DNA of 64,000 bases from Drosophila pseudoobscura (Eukaryota > Arthropoda > Insecta > Diptera > Drosophilidae). The translations under genes were made by a program, and so were the position numbers. Below the pieces are notes generated by a model that saw only the letters and a program-made list of their open reading frames with translations, ran no database searches and had not been told where the DNA came from. This document shows positions 12,280 to 24,395 of this stretch, one piece after another. Position 1 is the first letter of the stretch. Every line of letters begins with the position of its first letter. Where the stretch lies: the NCBI RefSeq assembly GCF_009870125.1, contig NC_046683.1, positions 43,043,869 through 43,107,868 on the forward strand. The letters run 5' to 3'.

Positions 12280-14902
12280 AATCGTTAAAAGTGTAACGAC
12301 TCTGCCAGCGGCATCGTAATGCTGGGTTTCGCATCTTTGGCATCAACACCGAAACCCCAACAACCCAATATCCATGGGGGGGCATACTACACACACACAC
12401 ACACACATGCATACGTATGCATAGATACATAAATGATCTTGTAGGTAGCCGGCAATGATTGCTAAATATTGGATTGACTGGAAATTATGCGTTTCTATTT
12501 GGGAAATTTCACGTTTATATGGTTATTGTTGATAGTCGATAGCCAATAGCCGATAGCTGATAGCTGATGTTGCTGTGGCGGCTCTAAACGATTTCTAGAC
12601 ATTAAAACGAATGGCATTCTTTAAAGATAATTACCTCTTTTTGATGATCGAGCTATATTAATGATCGGGCTTATTGCCAATATAAAGGGAATACCCCCTG
12701 TATAAATTACAATTACCATCTGGAGAACTCATACATTATCTGCCACTCATTAAGGGATCTTAAATCATTGGGGAATGTACCACAAAATAGAATAGAAGCT
12801 TAGAGTAAACATTTCGTTTGTTTCCGTTTTTGATCTTTCACTTTTGTTCTCTTTTTCTATTGGAATCACATTTTGCAGCTCTTTCAATTATTTAGCCTCC
12901 TCCCTGGGAAGCATTCATCAGTTAACAGCCTGAACAAAAACTAATAAATGCCACACATATTCTGATTCTCAGTCCCCATTTTGCCATTTTCCATCCTACG
13001 AGTTTGTCCGTCTCCGTCTCCGTGTCCGTCTATGTTTTTTTTTTTTTGTTTTCTACCCCCGGAGAACACATGAAATTCGCATAAATGTCGCCAGTAAAAA
13101 CTAGCAAATACAAAACAAAAATGTCTATTAAAGGCATTGGCACAAAATTTTTAATTGCTTGACAACATCAAAACACATAAAAACACAGGACTTTCTGCTG
13201 GAGTAGCAGTGAATGCACTCGTAGCTGTGGAGCAGATGGGGGCCGTGGGATGAGATGAAAAGGAGATGCAGTGGCAACCACTCAAAATATAATTCAGTTT
13301 GCCACTGACCAGAAATTGGTCGTCAGACCAAAAACCAGAACCAGAAACCAGACGACTCCCATTCCCATTCCGCCAGTGCCCATCACCAGACCATCCCCAT
13401 GCCCATCCCCATGCCCATCCCCATCCCCATACCATCTCGATGGCTTCTGTGCATTCTCTCTGTGATTTCATTTCGACTTTCTACTGATAAAGGCCCCGCG
13501 CGTCTCTCGGGGAACACCAAATACTCGTACAATATTTTTTTTTTTCGGTTTTGTGTTTTTTTTTTGTAGTTTTGGTTGTAGTTTTGTCGTCTCCTACTGT
13601 TGTCGCTCCAAAGCATTTTGTATTCAAGAGTTTGCACCATTTTTGCATTCGATTTGAAAATTCTTTTCGGCCTCGAGGAGGCGACTCCTCCTATCTATTT
13701 TCGGTGTTGGTTTATTTGGCTCTTGTTTATTTTGGTATAGTATTTTCTTTTTATGTTTGATGAAATCACGTACAAACGACTTTGGCTGGGCCGAACAAAT
13801 TTGTATGGCAATGAATGGGATGAGATCGGATGGGATGGGAGCGTGATGAGAACAGAGTCGTAGTCCTGGTCCTTCGTGAGTGTTTGGGGTTTTTCTAACA
13901 TTAATAGATAAAGACATTTAGGATCACTTAACCTTATAGCCTCTCCAACCGAGGTGCCAGTCTTTGGGCGGATATCGAAAACTTCTCAACTAAGGCACGA
14001 TCAACTCACGCTTCCACCTCTAGCCCTGGTTAGCCGGCATAGGTTCAGTCCGTAGGTGCAACATGGTCGTAACACAAACACAACGAACAAGGCTGGCCAG
14101 CCAGAGTGGCGGTGCACGTGGAGGTGGGGCTGCTCCTGGCCAAAGTGGATATTCAGTTGTTGTGCCGGCTGCTGCCAAAGCTTCCAAGCTAACGTGTCAA
14201 TTGTCAGAGGGGCCGGCGGTGCAGGGGCCGACTAGAGGTGTCGATGTGGCAAGAGGCAGGAGGCAAGAGGCAAGGGGTGCGAGGAGAACAGAAGAAGGCT
14301 GTGCAAACTATCAAATCAAATTGGTGGCACAGCACAGGATAATGTTTTGAGCTGCGGTTAGTGGAAGATTGCTTGCTGTTTGCTGCCTGCACCCAACCAC
14401 CCACTCGTCCTCTGCTCTTTCCCTTTCTCTCTCTCTCTCTCTGGGTGTTTCTTCTTTGTACATTTTTATTTTCTGCTGAAAGTTGTCATTTTAATATCAG
14501 GTACTAGTGGAGTACAAGGGTATCTCATACTCCTTTAACCAATATCAGGGCATATTTGTGTAGAGCTTATAGGCTTTAAACTCTCTCTAAAATATCTTTA
14601 AATTTAAGGCCTTACCAGGTACAAAATGGAACTATTTTTAATAGATTATTTTTTACAACAAAGAAATCTGAATCTGAATGGCGGGCACTCGTATTCGGTA
14701 GCCGCACTGTCGACTCCTTTGGTGTTTGGTTTTTGGTGTTTGGTAATTGGCTGCTGCTTTGTCACACGAAGGCAACATGCAAAATGGCATTCCTATCACA
14801 TGGCACCACCCCACCCCACCCCCACCCCAGCCCAGCCCAGCCCCCTCTGACCCCAGGCACCTTTTGTCTCTCTGATGTGCTGGCCACAAACTACGTGATT
14901 TT

Positions 14903-15970
14903 TATACCCGATACTCAAAATGAGTATTGGGGTATATTAGATTTGTGGTAAAAGTGGATGTGTGTAACGTCCAGAAGGAATCGTTTCCGACCCCATAAAG
15001 TATATATATTCTTGATCAGCATCAATAGCCGAGTCGATTGAGCCCTGTCTGTCTGTCCGTCCGTCCGTCTGTCCGTCTGTCCGTCTGTCCGTCCCCTTCA
15101 GCGCCTAATGCTCAAAGACTATAAGAGCTAGAGCAACGATGTTTTGGATCCAGACTTCTGTAATATGTCACTGCTCCAAAAATATTTCAAAACTTTGCCC
15201 CGCCCACTTCCGCCCCCACAAAGGGCGAAAATCTGTGGCATCCACAATTTCGACGATACGAGAAAACTAAAAACGCAGAATCGTAGAAGATGCCTATATC
15301 TTCTAGAGTGCAAAATCTGAACCAGATCGTATAATTATTACAGCCAGAATCACGAAAACAATTTCACTCTTTCTCGCTCTGTCTCACTCTAACACACAGG
15401 TTTCATTGTCGGTTTTGCCAATTGCAAAATATGAGTTCAAGGATCTCAGAACCTATAAAAGCCAGAGCAACCAAATTTGGTATCCACACTCCTGTGATAT
15501 CGGACCTTGACCGTTTCCTGTCCAAATTTCGCCACACCCCCTTCCGCCCCCGCAAAGGACGAAAATCTGAGGCAACCACAAATCTCAGAGACTATTAAGG
15601 CTAGAGTAACCAAATTTGGTGCACACACTCCTTTAAGATGTCACTATAAAACGTATATCTCAGAATTTCGCCCCACCCCCATCCGCCCCCACAAAGGACG
15701 AAAATCTGTTGCATCCACAATATTGCAGATTTGAGAAAACTAAAAACGCAGAATCATAGATAATGACCATATCTATTAGATTGCTGAATCTGGATCAGAT
15801 CAGACCATTTTTTTTAGCCAAAAGGAACAAATCAATTTGCAGTGGCTACGCAGCGCCCGACGTCACGCTCAGACTGATTTTCTGTCTCTCTCGCACGCAC
15901 TCTTTGTCGTGTCGTTTAATATTAGCGGCGTCTGCCGGAGGAGAGCCATACTGACTTAGTATCGGGTATA
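14903..15970. mobile_element. INE-1/DINE-1 (mini-me) non-autonomous element, apparently full length
   Basis: The 1,068-bp element starts TATACCCGATACT and ends with the exact inverse AGTATCGGGTATA, giving 13-bp perfect inverted ends. Inside are the family's known signatures: a CGTTTCCGACC-CATAAAGTATATATATTC block with a short (TA)n, and a (GTCY)n proto-microsatellite at 15045-15094. Three related internal units repeat a segment with CCGCCCCCRCAAAGG and CGAAAATCTG at about 15185-15235, 15525-15570 and 15665-15710. It encodes no protein and depends on other elements (Helentron/Helitron class) to move. Assignment rests on remembered family consensus features. Confidence 0.85.
15045..15094. repeat. 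(GTCY)n proto-microsatellite inside the INE-1 element
   Basis: About twelve tetramers alternating GTCT and GTCC, in the position expected for mini-me/DINE-1 elements, which are known to carry (TA)n and (GTCY)n tracts that can seed microsatellites. Confidence 0.9.
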
Positions 15971-16063
15971 ACCTTAGAGTTGCGGTGTCCGCAGCAACTC
16001 ACAACGTTCCCCCTCGTTTCATTTGTTTTTATTATTATTATACATTTCTTGTTGTTCCCGCTG

Positions 16064-16094
<31 letters not shown>

Positions 16095-17205
16095 GTGTTT
16101 GTGGTTTTCGGTATTATTTGTTGCGGCAAGTACACCACGTGTCATAAAAGTTTACAGACGCACGGGTGCAGGACACGCCAGTCCCCACCCAGAGAGCGAG
16201 CGGGAGAGAGCGAGACGTGCGATAAGTCCGAGGGTCCAATATGTCGCGCATTTTACGACCACACACGAATCACTGTGCTCTGATCTAAATTAAGTTGATT
16301 CAATCAAGATTTGCGTGTGTTTCTGTTGCTGTTTCTGTTGCTGTTGCTGCTACCGGTCTGTCGGTCAATGCATTTGTTTAATGCTTCTCGGAACAAAGCC
16401 GGGACCGAATTGGACTGCTCAATATGAAACGTGAATCGATTGCTGTCGGGGAGGCATTCAATCGCTGTAATCCTGGTAAGCACTTGATGGCTTTTTGGGC
16501 CATCGCTTTGATGTTCCGCCGGAGAAGCCAAGCCGTTGCGAATGGCTATAAAAGAATCGTAAATAAATCCCAGGTATGTGCATATGTTGTAAAAAATGTT
16601 GGCCATTGTCAAACGGAAGACCTAGAACATCGAAAGTGAAGTCATTTTGTTGAAAACGAATGTTAGAATTTAAATAAAACGGCAGGGATATTTAATACAT
16701 TCAATACAAGATATGAAATTTAATTCATCGACCATTAGGGATTTTCTAATAAAATAGGCATTTCAGTCCCCCAAAATGGCGAACCCTTGAGGTCAATACC
16801 TAAAATCCAAAAAAAACCCTTCCTTTTTTTTAGTTTAAACTTTAAAGTCAGTTCCCATCGCTTTTTGCTGTTCAGCCATGGAGCACAGCCCGGCCAAAAA
16901 GATCTCTGAAAGATCCTCAGAGAATTATGTTGTTCAGTGTATGGTAATAAATCGAAGCACCGGTCTTTTTGGCATACGGAAATCTTGGAGCACAGATTTT
17001 TGGCAATGGACTGGAGACTGGAGAGTACATAAAACTGTAATATAAAATGGTAATTTCGAAATTTTATTTCTCTAAAATCTGACAGTAATTTCATTTAAAT
17101 GACAACGCCACACGCCTCCACCCCGCACCCACACCCACACCCCGTCCCCCATCCCCCATCCCCCATCTGCCATTTCCTGATCCGAATCCACTCCACCCAC
17201 TTCCA

Positions 17206-17265
17206 GGCAAGGAGATGGCCAAGCAGATGGAATCGCAGTTGGACACAAACGTTTATCCCTGTCAG
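17206..17265 (+). CDS. Candidate internal coding exon, 60 nt (speculative)
   Basis: A pyrimidine-rich stretch with a branch-like CCTGAT is followed by CACTTCCAG, then 60 nt ending CAG before GTATTA, a usable donor. Read in the frame that starts after two bases, the interval gives KEMAKQMESQLDTNVYPCQ, which is complex and unlike the repeat-driven peptides around it. I do not recognise the peptide. If real, it would be a short exon of a plus-strand gene whose other exons I cannot find, which would fit the view that this 33 kb is mostly intron. It could equally be chance. Confidence 0.25.
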
Positions 17266-18729
17266 GTATTAAATCTCTGTCTCTCGCTCTCTCTCTCTCT
17301 GTCTCTCTGTCTTTGGCGCTGGCTCTGTCTCTGTCTCTGGCTCTGTCTCGGTGGCGTTCTGTTGTTTGCTTGTTTGGCTTGTACTTTGTTATTAACTCAT
17401 TTCCGTTATGCCATAAATATGCGAGCACGACGGGCCCGGGCAATTAAAACAATTGCAAGTTAAAATTTACTGCAACCTCAGCCGGGGCTCTGCTCTGCTG
17501 ACTCATAAAACCAACAAGATGACCATTAAATTGTGCACCACTGAGGTGGGTGGGTGGTTGACCGGCTGTCCAGGAACTGAAGCTGAAACGGGCTTCCCTG
17601 CGCGGGCACAGGGCAGCAGGAGTGATAAAATCTCATGAAGCACATTTCGAAAACTACTTACTATATTCCATTTAACGATTCTCGAAGCTAAACATGATCT
17701 AACCTGCTGCGAGGGCGATATGGCTAGAAGGACATTTTAAAGGCATCCTTTAAAGCTATTGGCAAAGCACACAGCCATTAATCGATAGAATATTAGCCAG
17801 TTGGCCAGCAGTTAAGTAAGCTCTGCCCACTGTCCCATGTTGTCAATATATATTCTTATTCGCTATCGCTCTCTCTCTCTCGATCTGTCGCTTTTTGGTT
17901 AAGATTCGCTTGCACTAGGGCAAGTGGAATTTAATAATAAGGTGACGTCGTCCGCTGTGGTGAAGACCATCCACCCTCACTCGGCGCTCAGAGAGGTACA
18001 TATGTGCTAGAAAGGGACAGAAAACGATTCACGTTCTGCACGTTTGTATGCATACGACAAACGGATGGTCCTCGAAAGAGAGCATCTTGCATTAGGGCAC
18101 GTGCCATTCAGCACTCACTTCTCACACATCGCACAATTGATCTTTAATCTGACACTCTCTTGAGCCGACCATGCCTTGAATCAATCAACTGACTCGTCGT
18201 GAACGCCCACCCTTCGCAATTTTTCCACCTCTTTATCTATTATCCATAAAACACCACAATAAACTTATTAAGGATATCGCAAACTACGCTACTGAAAAGG
18301 CTCAACAAAATGAGTGCATATTTGTATGAAATTGGGATAGTATTTCGGCTAGCTGAAATTCGACTCGTTGGCTAATCTCGTAAAGAGTAACTGTCATAAA
18401 TTCCTCCACATTAACCAATTTGGACTGTAGCAAGGCCATAAAAGAGGGCAGGGGTAGAGGGGGGAATAACAATAAAATTAAAATGAGTGAATTGGATTCT
18501 CAGTGTCCATCCTCTGTCGGAATACGAGTACTTATCGCTGCCGCCGCCGCTGGCCTGCCCTTGCCGTCTCCTTTGCATCATTTTCTCTGTCTCAAATACT
18601 TAAAAGGCGACAAGACAAGCCTGACACTAAGAATTGAGATTCCTTGGCTTAATTATCAACGCATAATGTTTTTGGTTGATTTCATCTGCATATTCTTTAG
18701 CCAAAGGACGGCGAAAAAGAGGAGGGGAA

Positions 18730-18775
18730 GGAGGAGGAGGAGGAGGAGGAGGAGGAGGAGGAGGAGGAGGAGGAA
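18730..18775. repeat. (GGA)n trinucleotide array
   Basis: A nearly perfect run of GGA triplets inside a longer purine-rich block from about 18717 to 18783. It accounts for the poly-Arg and poly-Gly open frames seen here. Confidence 0.9.
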
Positions 18776-21700
18776 GAGAGAGAACCGCAATGCCAATCTT
18801 AACAAAAACGACGTCGACATTGTGTAAACATTGTGAGAGACCTAAAATTTATGTACAAGCCGAACCGAATGGAGAACGAACGAAGCCGAACCGTACGACT
18901 CGTCGACTCCAGTGCAGTCTCGGACCAGATCGGAGCAGAGCAGAGCAGAGCAGCGCTGGAAGGGGGCTCGCGACAGCGACAGGGCCTCTTTCGCAGGTGA
19001 GAAGTGTCCATCTTAATCGAAGCAATAAATACACTTAATGAATTTCCTGCACTCGGATGGAGGAAGGCCGCGTTCCGAACTGGGTTTCAGACCTCAGTCC
19101 TCAGTCCTCCGTCTCAGCCTCAGCCTCAGTCTCAGTCTAAAATCCACATTCTATTGGTCATACAATGGCGGGATGTTCCTGCTGTTGCTTTTGTTGGTCT
19201 TGGTGTTGGTGTTGTTGTTGTTTCTGTTGTTGTTGTTATTGGACATTGCGTGGCATTTTCGCACCCATGGAGAATGACTTTGCATCGCATCTCGCGTTGT
19301 GTCTGGCTGTGGCTGTTGGCTGCTGGCTGAGGCCCAGTCCCAGGCCCAGGCCAAACAATTCGCTTGGCGATCGTCTCGAAACCGTCGTCCAAAGTGTCAT
19401 TAAAGTCCTTTAATTTATAGCAGAAAATCAAGTAAGAAACATGCAACGACTCTGGCCATTTGGATCTTTGGTCTTTGGTCATGGTTTTCGACTCTGTCCC
19501 TGGGTTTGAGCTCGAGTCCGAGTCTGGGCCCTGGTCTCATTCCCATTCCAATTCCCAGTTCCCAGTTCCATCTTGCAACGGTTGTTTGTTACTCAGTGCA
19601 AATGGAAATGGCAAAGAATCGAATTTTGCTTTTAGCGCGGCCTGTTTTTTAAGTTTTTACGAGAGAGAGAGAGAGAGAAGTCTTGTCGTTTTCACCCGAA
19701 CATATGGCTTGAATTTTGTTACCAGAAGAACCACTAGAAGAAACAGGGAGAAAGCGAGGCGGAGACAGGGGCAGAGGCGGAGGCAGAGGCAGAGGGGCGG
19801 GGCAGCACAAAGCCAAACATGAGGGCCCAAGCCGCATCCTCGTCTATAAGGTGTCGCCCCAGTTGGACGTTTGAGCGGAAGTCCACGGCGACAGTGGAAC
19901 ATGTTAAAGGCACTCAAGTTTATACGTTATACAAACATACCCATATCTACATATTTTTCAGGCCAAAGTGACTGTATTACTATTAAGGATCGTGCTAGGG
20001 CGTAACGGGTTCTTCGAAAGTGATCCCAAGTCATTAAGGCAATACCCACCATCTGTTCGACCAATTGTCCCTTCTCAAAACAGTTTATAGCTTCTGGACA
20101 GACTGGGGATTGACTGGGGATCGATTGGGTAAAAGTGAAGCTCAAGTCTCTCCCTTTCGACCCTTTCGACCCGACCAATCCAACCATAAAATTCTTATCG
20201 ATCACTGGATTAACTGGTTAGAAAACGGTTTTGAATCTGTTTAATGGCCTTTTGATGAAAGATCTTTATCTTAATAGAATCCTTATAAGAAGAATTACAT
20301 GGTTTTCCATTGATGCTGGAATGATCGTAAATACTCGAGTGTTAGATGAGTTCCTAGTAAAGTGTGGAAGCCATTCAATTGTTTTATAGCCTGTGAAACA
20401 ATTGAAGATATTCTTTTCAGAGGATACCAGTAATCTTTGAGTTGTAAGTTTTTAGGTACCTGATTCTGAATAGATTTGAATTTAGAGATTTCGGACTCTA
20501 TAGAGTCTATTGAGACTAGAATTTCCAATAACTTTTCTCCCTCTACTTCTTACGAGCTATAATTGCAACCAGAACTCCGAAAGAGAAACCCAAGCTATCC
20601 ACCCATGTAAATGATACGATCGGACCCCTTTCTTTTGTGGTTTTTCCTACTATTAGCTGGATTATTAGAAACACATTTTTCCGATCTCCTCAGCACTTGA
20701 TTTGTTTCAAAGCCCCTAGCATATAAACAGAGAAACGAGTCCAACTAATTTCCCACCATAAATTGTCAGCGAGAGCTACTATTCAACGCTTGATTTCGTC
20801 CCCCAAAAAGATCCACCAAAAAATAAAAATACAAATAAACAAACAAATTGAACGCCTGCCTCACTAAACAAATTTGTGACCCCTGTGGCAGCAGCGGAAG
20901 AGGCAGCGGCAGCTGAGGCAAATGTTTCACTAAAAAATCAGATGGGAACGGGGAAGCCTACGAATGCCCTTCGAAGACAGATAACAGCTGTTCCAGAGGT
21001 GGATGGGATGGAATGGAACGGAATGGAATGGGTGGATGCTGCAGTCTGGAGGTGGAGAATGGAAACAAGGCTTGTTAAATTCTAATTATTATAATTAATT
21101 ACCCCAGAGCCAGGGCCAGGCAAATAATGGTCAGTCAATAATAATAATGATACTAATTGATTGAATTATGGAGCGTACACCGAGTTGCGCAAAATCACCG
21201 CCGGGGGGCGACACACGGACAAACGGACAAACGGACGGGCATACAGAGCCAGAGACAACATCGAAAACAATTTGTGGCCAACTCTGGTTGCGGCCCGGCT
21301 CGCACCAAGTTTTCAACACTCGCCTGGGAATATTTATGAATGCCACAGCCCGAGACGGGGAGCGGGGAGCGGAGAGCGAGGAGCAAAGAGCGAGCCACCA
21401 AGCAGTCTCTGGCTCAGACATTTATCCCAAAAAGAGTGAAATACAAACGTGCGACGCCCAAAAATAGACATCGAAAACATGCTTCGCAGGCACCCAACCG
21501 GAGGAGGGGGCACTGCCACTCCGTATCTGTATCTGTGCTGGCGATTATTGAATGGGGTCCCTCCCCCTCTCAAAATTGTAGAGCCCCCCACCCCCTCCCC
21601 CGCGTCCTATCGGGTTTCGAGTGTTTCGTAAGCGTTTGCTTATTTTTGGCGTATGAAAAGGAAAAGTGTAGACAAGGCGACGTTTTTATGGTAAATGATT

Positions 21701-23787
21701 TATGCCACCAGCGGGCGCACCGTCAAGGTAATTGAGTGGGAAATGTTGGCTGGACTTTTCTCAGTTTCGGTTGGAAGAGTGAAGGGATTGAGAAATGGAG
21801 GCAACGAGGAATGGAGGAGCCGAGAGATGTGTCGCAGCCATGTTGTTAGCTGCTTCAAAGACAACGCGAACGACTCGCGGCAAGTGTAATTAATGCTGTG
21901 AATTTTGCATATTTAAAGACCAACTTCTGCCATCATTCAGCCGCCAAGCGTATCGAGGATCCTCTTTGCGGACAGAGGTACGATCACTAGGTGGCAAGGC
22001 TTGTAAAAAGCAATCAATTGGTACCCAGAAGGTAAATAAAAGTAGATATAACAACAAAATATAAGCACCAGCAAAATAATAAATACGAATAGTTAAAGTA
22101 TTCCTAAGTAGAGACCCAAAACCTAGTTTCCACTTGGTTTAGCCAATACAAGTAGAAAAGAAATTTGTCACATGATTTACAACATCATAAACATGTCAAT
22201 CTGCGAAAGATCGAGATCCAAGATCTCCCATTGGAGCGCCGTAGAGAGTATATGGAGTTCGGACGTGGATTTTCACCCGTCTTGTTTATTTTATATGGCC
22301 ACAACTGCAGCTGATCCTCATAAAAAGCCGCGACACCAAATCCTCGTGGCGTGGCAAACGAGCCGTGGTCCCGTGGTCTCTCTTTTTCCATGTTGCATGC
22401 AACACACACACACACACACACACATAAGAAACGTGTCAAGTTAGTCCGCTCGCTCCAAAAGGGGAGTGTCTGTGGACACAGGGAGGATGGACGGCGAGCA
22501 GGAGGAGGGACGCACAGACAACCAAAAGACGAAAATTTATTACGGAAACTTCATTGACAATTGTCACTGCAAGCTGGCGGCTGTGACGACGCATCGTCGC
22601 TGGTGCTGGTGCTGTCGCAGTCGCAGTCGCAGTCGCTGTCGCAGTCTCTGTCGCCGTCTCAGTCGCCGTCACCGTCGTTAACTAAGTGCGTTGCGGTGTT
22701 GGGGATTTGTTTGGCTGCACATCGCATCCTAAAATAAGCAGCAACATGTGCTCGTGAGCGGGGCAGAGGGGCGCAGATGGGGACGGGGACGGGGATGGAG
22801 CAGTGGGCAATACTTGTCTATGGCAGCCGCTGTGGCAGCTTATGGAAATCATATGGCGAAATGTCACCAAAAAGAAAAACATCCTAAAACCGAAACCCAA
22901 AAGAAATACTCGGTACATATTTATGGATGGAGTAATCGGTTTAAAAAACTGTTCAGTTAGCCTTTAAAGGAAGCCTTTACACTTAAGAGGAGGGAAGGCG
23001 GGAATATACATAAAAATAATAACAAAAAGTAGAGAAGAAAGCCCCGAACTCGGAATAGTTACATTTAGACTCTAATACTTTCACCTAAATTTTGATATTA
23101 ATAGAAAAATATCTGATCTACATATATTTCATATTTGAATTAAATATATTTCCTGCAAATTGAGTAAAATATATTTATTTTAGGAGTTTTATATTTATAT
23201 ATAATTTATATTATATATATTTATTTATATATTAAATATGGACCGCATTCAACTTAAACTTTTAAATACATTTAAATGCAAGTAAATGAAAAGGAATGAA
23301 ATTCTATTTAATTTTCCTATATTTTTGTATTTAAAAATCAAATACAAATCAAAAATAATTAAAATTATTTCTGCTCCTCTCATCTCTTCAGATTAATATC
23401 TGATATAACCGATCGAAGCGATCGAAAACGGTAAGATCAATATGAAATGGTACCTCCATATCTCGGTAAGGCGGTGGCTGAGCCCAGTAAGGAAGGGTTC
23501 ATCTATACTATCCATACTATTGCTATGCCCATAAGTATATGTAGATATAATTTGATATAAAACCAAATAACTTGGCGCCCATATGGTACCACTAAACATT
23601 CTCCTAATCCCTTCGGCCATATCTCTATATGTGTTGTATGTCTTTCTAATTCCCAGTGAAGAATCATTCCAAGAGAAAGAGAAAGCGAGAGATCTCTTCC
23701 AATGCCGTCATTGGGACGCGTCATGTGATATTAAGTGAAACACTTTGTCAACTCTCAACGACCGGGGAGGGGAGGATGAATCAGTAT

Positions 23788-23805
23788 GGGGGGGGGGGGG
23801 GGGGG
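23788..23805. repeat. 18-base G homopolymer
   Basis: The second pure G run of the window, 18 residues, in a purine-rich context like that of the 34-base run at 9861-9894. Confidence 0.95.
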
Positions 23806-24360
23806 CAGACTGTTGCTTCTGCTGTAGCTATTGGGGATGCCGCCTGGTGTCCTCCTGGTGGTGCTGGAGCACCGGATGTTGTTTGGTAATTATTTAGTTC
23901 TCGCTTCTGCTGCTCGGGCGTTTGATGTGCTTCGGTTGGATTTGCCTCTCTGATATATATAATAACATATTACTGAAGCGCGTCCAATAAGAACAACACA
24001 TCACAGCACAGCAGAACACACCATGCGACAACATGGGAACAACAAACAACAAACAACAAATAAACAAAGACATCATCAATAAAAAGCAGTTGAAGAAGGC
24101 CCAATACGAACACACAAGCCGGCAAGCCGGCAATCCGGCAAGCCCTGCACTCCAAAACCCATCAAATAAACGAAACGAAGTTTTGGTTTTGGTTCGAGGG
24201 CCGCTCTCCTCCCATATCCATCCCCCCGCCCTCCACCATCCGCCATTCCTCCCACGGCTCACAGACAAGACATTAACTCTCAATTGGGGAGTGAGATGGG
24301 GAATGTTGATGGGATTATAAGTGATTTTCATCAAAAATGCAGCGCACGACAAGAACAGAT

Positions 24361-24395
24361 ATAGCGTATAGCGTATAGCGTATAGCGTATAGCGT
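24361..24395. repeat. 7-bp minisatellite, five perfect ATAGCGT units
   Basis: Five exact head-to-tail copies of ATAGCGT, with no interruption. Perfect units suggest recent expansion or ongoing length change. Confidence 0.95.

Larger units (their letters stand above)
8521..14902. other. Gene-free DNA, microsatellite rich
   Basis: No supported gene. Contents include GTTTC units near 9003-9023, a 34-base G homopolymer, (CTG)n near 10168-10207, (GGCT)n near 10363-10412, (GATGCC)n near 10735-10770, three to four GGCCAT units near 11827-11850, a (GA)n tract near 12239-12275, (AC)n near 12388-12408 and a CCCCAT/GCCCAT array at 13391-13431. The longest open frames pass directly through these arrays, which explains their biased composition. 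Confidence 0.55.
15971..22980. other. Gene-free DNA with possible isolated exons
   Basis: No complete gene. Contents: (CTG)n at 16064-16096, CTCTGT-type repeats at 17275-17345, (GGA)n at 18730-18775, AGAGC units at 18933-18953, (TTG)n near 19195-19235, (AC)n near 22404-22424 and a degenerate CAGTCG/CTGTCG array near 22610-22675. Two splice-like signals stand out, at 17206-17265 and 18998, and are listed separately. Confidence 0.5.

Noticed and set aside
18420-18827. 135-codon frame with an Arg-rich tail
   Set aside because: The tail is the (GGA)n array read in one frame; the same DNA read in another frame gives poly-Gly.
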